Assembly (NCBI GenBank): GCA_003661865.1
Contig: QMWY01000029.1
Coordinates: forward strand, 1-9,746
DNA from: Thermoprotei archaeon
GTDB taxonomy: Archaea > Thermoproteota > Thermoprotei_A > Sulfolobales > Ignisphaeraceae
DNA: 9,746 nucleotides
Direction: 5' to 3'
The notes beneath the pieces are model-generated. The model saw nothing but the letters and a program-made list of their open reading frames with translations. It ran no database searches and was not told the origin of the DNA. This document shows positions 8,599 through 9,746 of the stretch, one piece after another. The translations under genes were made by a program, and so were the position numbers. Every line of letters starts with the position of its first letter. The first letter of the stretch is position 1.

Positions 8599-9746
8599 AT
8601 GAGGTACCTAGTCGAGGTGTCGCCCGGGCGGTTGGAGGAGGTTCAGAGGGCTCTCAGGGCTCTGGGTATCAGGGCTGTTAAGAAGGTGCTCAACTACATA
8701 TCGGTCGAGATGCCCGAAGCCATGGTGGCTAGGGTCGAGGCGCTGCCAGGTGTTGTCAGGGTTGTTCCGGAGAGGACTTACCGGGTGGCGGCGGTCATCC
8801 CCGTCGAGAAGAAGCTCCAGATGTTCCTGAGGTTCGGCGGCCCGGTAAATCCAATGGCGCTCACCTGGGCCGCCGGGTTCAGGAAGGACAGGTGGCCCAC
8901 GAGCCAGTCGCGCAAGGTGCTCGGCGCCGACGAGGCCGACAGGATGGGGGTGGACGGAAGGGGCGTCAAGGTGGCGGTCATAGACACCGGGTTCGACCTC
9001 CTGGGCTGTCCACAGAAGCCTGTAATAGACTACGTCTACTCGACTATTGAGGCACAGCCAGTGGGCCACGATGGGAACGGTCATGGCACCCACTGCCTGA
9101 CAACCATAGCTGGGGGTAGGTTCCCGACCCCTTGGGGCTGGCTTGAGGGGGTGGCGAAAGGTGTTAGGGTGGCTGCGATCAAGTGCCTAGGTTTCGGCAT
9201 AGGCACCGGGGCCACCAGCGACGTCATGGAGGCTATAGTGGCCGCCTACAACTGGGGTGCTAAGGTCGTGTCGATGTCTCTGGGCACTACAGTAGCCCCT
9301 GGCGAGAGGCATGACCCGGATACATGCCCGCTGTGCTCACTGGTCAAGGCGCTGTCAGAGAGGGGTGTGCTCTTCATCGTGGCCGCGGGCAATGACGGCG
9401 AGGGCTACGCTAGTTGCCCAGGGGTTAGCGAGGGCGCTATCACAGTAGCAGCCCTAGATAAGAACCTTAGGGTAGCGGACTTCTCATCGAGGAACCACCC
9501 GGACTACGAGGAGAGGCAGAAGCCAGACGTGGCAGCACCCGGAGTAGACATAGGCTCGGCGACCTGCGGACTCATAGACGTGATGGAGTGGGTTGATGGC
9601 CCCAAGCTAGGGTTCATCTCGGGCACCAGCATGGCAACACCTCATGTCGCAGGCCTTGTCGCCCTGTGGGTCGAGTACTTGCGTCGGCAGGGGGTGCCTG
9701 ACAGCGAGATAAACGTGGCGCTGATCAGGGACATCATCAGGAGGTA
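8599..9746 (+). CDS. subtilisin-like serine protease, 3' end cut by window
   Basis: 382 complete codons with no stop before the window ends. Residues 1-60 (MRYLVEVSPGRLEEVQRALRALG ... VVRVVPE) form a beta-alpha-beta unit like an inhibitor-I9 propeptide. The catalytic triad is intact: D129 in VAVIDTG, H162 in GNGHGTHC, S344 in SGTSMATPHVAG; the oxyanion Asn is N265 in VAAGNDG. A conserved strand (VVSMSLG) and KPDVAAPG are also present. Seven cysteines are spread through the domain, including CPLC (243-246). No signal peptide or membrane helix precedes the propeptide, so it probably acts inside the cell or during virion maturation, if this is a virus. ATG 8599 follows a TATA-like element. Any C-terminal domain lies beyond the window. 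Confidence 0.95.
   Translation, partial: MRYLVEVSPGRLEEVQRALRALGIRAVKKVLNYISVEMPEAMVARVEALPGVVRVVPERTYRVAAVIPVEKKLQMFLRFGGPVNPMALTWAAGFRKDRWPTSQSRKVLGADEADRMGVDGRGVKVAVIDTGFDLLGCPQKPVIDYVYSTIEAQPVGHDGNGHGTHCLTTIAGGRFPTPWGWLEGVAKGVRVAAIKCLGFGIGTGATSDVMEAIVAAYNWGAKVVSMSLGTTVAPGERHDPDTCPLCSLVKALSERGVLFIVAAGNDGEGYASCPGVSEGAITVAALDKNLRVADFSSRNHPDYEERQKPDVAAPGVDIGSATCGLIDVMEWVDGPKLGFISGTSMATPHVAGLVALWVEYLRRQGVPDSEINVALIRDIIRR

Noticed and set aside
8608..9093. Minus-strand open frame of 161 codons
   Set aside because: Antisense to the propeptide and catalytic region of the subtilase.

Overview
The window looks like part of a virus or integrated virus-like element of a hyperthermophilic crenarchaeon (Thermoproteota). 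The evidence is high GC (about 60-65% by eye), heavy AGG and CTA codon use, GTG and TTG starts, GGTGG/GGAGGTGA ribosome-binding sites, TATA-type promoters with near-leaderless transcripts, oligo-T terminators, and many small overlapping genes. The gene content is viral: three ribbon-helix-helix (RHH) proteins, a stand-alone Cas4-like nuclease, a dCTP deaminase, a phage Gp37/Gp68-type radical-SAM protein, a RadB-like ATPase, small Cys-cluster proteins, a RAMP-like phage protein and a subtilase. No virion structural gene could be named, so the replicon type is an inference.

Layout. (1) 1-1672, minus strand: two small membrane proteins, one cut by the window edge and the other at 1439-1672, share a near-identical 75-bp core. 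Between them lie a 42-aa protein, a Cys-rich 72-aa protein, the radical-SAM protein and an 86-aa unknown. (2) 1682-3185, minus strand: a hairpin-rich spacer, then dCTP deaminase, Cas4-like nuclease and an RHH regulator whose promoter is studded with 11-bp-phased repeats. (3) 3298-3745, plus: a 65-aa protein and a membrane protein whose start is unclear. (4) 3746-5022: two divergent RHH transcription units sharing one TATA element. Each carries palindromes both near its promoter and inside its own coding sequence.

(5) 5102-7081, plus: a small protein with an acidic Phe-ended tail (possible ssDNA-binding protein), a helical protein, then from a near-copy of the same promoter a winged-helix protein, the RadB-like ATPase and three very small proteins with 1- or 4-base overlaps. 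(6) 7110-7652: two small divergent genes around a symmetric promoter. (7) 7712-8406, minus, with lower GC: the RAMP-like phage protein and a zinc ribbon. (8) 8407-8598: an AT-rich promoter followed by an 11-unit GGCNN pentamer tract. (9) 8599-end: a subtilisin-like protease without a signal peptide.

Working together, dCTP deaminase (dUTP/dTTP supply), Cas4-like nuclease, RadB-like ATPase and the putative ssDNA-binding protein suggest a DNA replication/recombination module under several RHH and winged-helix regulators. The most unusual feature is that regulator genes appear to carry their own operator-like palindromes in the DNA that encodes their interdomain linkers.
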